Assembly: GCA_023436825.1 (NCBI GenBank)
Contig: JAEZHS010000341.1
Coordinates: 1 to 14,320 of the forward strand
Reading direction: 5' to 3'
Source of the DNA: Pseudomonadota bacterium
GTDB taxonomy: Bacteria; Pseudomonadota; Alphaproteobacteria; Reyranellales; Reyranellaceae
Length of the DNA stretch: 14,320 nt
Part shown: one piece after another, positions 13,730-14,320 of the stretch
Numbering within the stretch: position 1 is the stretch's first letter
Layout of the letters: every line of letters starts with the position of its first letter
The notes under the pieces: generated by a model
Database searches by the model: none
Told to the model about the DNA's origin: nothing
The model's input: only the letters and a program-made list of their open reading frames with translations
Translations under genes and position numbers: made by a program

Positions 13730-14320
13730 CTCGTCCTTGATGCGTCGGATGAGGGGGGGACCTTCGTAGACCATCATCGAGTAGAGCTGCACCAAGGTGG
13801 CGCCGGCACGGATCTTGGCATAGGCGTCGGCGCCCGAGCCGATGCCGCCGCAGCCGATCAGCGGGAACTGACCCTCGACGCGCCGGGCCGCGCGGCGCAG
13901 CACCTCGGTCGCGAGGCTGGTGAGAGGCGCGCCGGACAGGCCACCGGCTTCGTCGCGCCGTGTCGAGCGCAGCGTCGGCGGCCGCGACAGAGTGGTGTTG
14001 CCGACGATGATGCCGTCCATCCTGAGCTCGCGACAGACGGCGACGATGTCGTCGAGGTCGTCGTCGGTCGCATCGGGCGCAATCTTGACGATCAGCGGCA
14101 CCGGCTTGGCGGCAATGGCATCCTGCACGCGCTTCAGGAGGTCCGCGAGTTCCGCGCGGCCCTGGAGGTTGCGCAGCCCGGGCGTGTTGGGCGAGGAGAC
14201 GTTGCAGACGAGATAGTCGGCATAGGGCAGCAGCGCCTTGCAGCCCACGACGTAGTCGGCGGCGCGGTCAGTGCTGTGCTTGTTGGCGCCGACATTGACG
14301 CCGATGAAGCCGCGCCGCGG
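13664..14320 (-). CDS. pyrD: Dihydroorotate dehydrogenase (quinone, class 2), C-terminal part
   Basis: This membrane-associated flavoenzyme oxidises dihydroorotate to orotate with quinone as acceptor, the fourth step of pyrimidine synthesis. The 218 visible residues run from RGFIGVNVGANK through the stop TAG at 13664-13666; the 5' third of the gene lies past the right edge. The class 2 signature NVSSPNTPGLRNLQ carries the catalytic Ser. IVKIAPD, GIIVGNTT and GCGGIGSGADAYAKIRAGA, followed by YSMMVYEGP, are the FMN and phosphate-binding landmarks. A GTG inside the window (14246-14248) is not the start, since conserved sequence continues upstream in frame. It converges on and overlaps the LysR gene by 66 bases. 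Confidence 0.97.
   Translation of the reverse strand, partial: PRRGFIGVNVGANKHSTDRAADYVVGCKALLPYADYLVCNVSSPNTPGLRNLQGRAELADLLKRVQDAIAAKPVPLIVKIAPDATDDDLDDIVAVCRELRMDGIIVGNTTLSRPPTLRSTRRDEAGGLSGAPLTSLATEVLRRAARRVEGQFPLIGCGGIGSGADAYAKIRAGATLVQLYSMMVYEGPPLIRRIKDELAALLARDGFGSLESAIGADL

Overview
The window looks like the chromosome of a GC-rich alphaproteobacterium. Coding regions are very GC-rich, genes are tightly packed, and the family mix is typical: a class III CoA-transferase, a thiolase-like protein, a PhyH dioxygenase, an orphan TctC-type binding protein and a Rieske oxygenase. A Reyranella- or Bradyrhizobium-like organism would fit, but genus is a guess from gene content. No rRNA, tRNA, CRISPR array or intact insertion sequence was seen. 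No gene-free stretch exceeds 300 bases.

Layout. (1) 1-189 is the tail of a probable tyrosine recombinase that enters from the left. An AT-rich spacer with an inverted repeat follows, then complete valS (298-2976). (2) Six minus-strand genes, 9263 down to 2996, form one apparent operon. In transcription order they are an EamA/DMT transporter, a CaiB/BaiF CoA-transferase, a thiolase-like protein with an extra C-terminal domain, a membrane-anchored SGNH hydrolase, a PhyH-family dioxygenase and a GNAT acetyltransferase. Gaps run from a 4-base overlap to 48 bases. (3) A divergent spacer of about 180 bases carries a GC-rich hairpin and a perfect 17-base palindrome. It leads to a plus-strand pair: a TctC-type periplasmic binding protein and a Rieske oxygenase alpha subunit, 2 bases apart. 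(4) A secreted alpha/beta hydrolase (minus) and a LysR regulator (plus) diverge from a 95-base spacer rich in dyads. (5) The C-terminal 218 residues of class 2 dihydroorotate dehydrogenase (pyrD, minus) run off the right end, and their 3' end overlaps the LysR gene.

How the genes may work together (inference). The divergent blocks 2 and 3 together look like a catabolic island. TctC would capture a carboxylate, Rieske and PhyH would oxygenate it, CaiB would load it onto CoA, and the thiolase-like protein would act on the thioester. The SGNH hydrolase, GNAT and DMT transporter would handle uptake, release or export. No single gene fixes the substrate, and acyl-CoA dehydrogenase, enoyl-CoA hydratase, TctA/TctB and a Rieske reductase are all missing from the window. 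valS and pyrD are ordinary housekeeping genes at the flanks.
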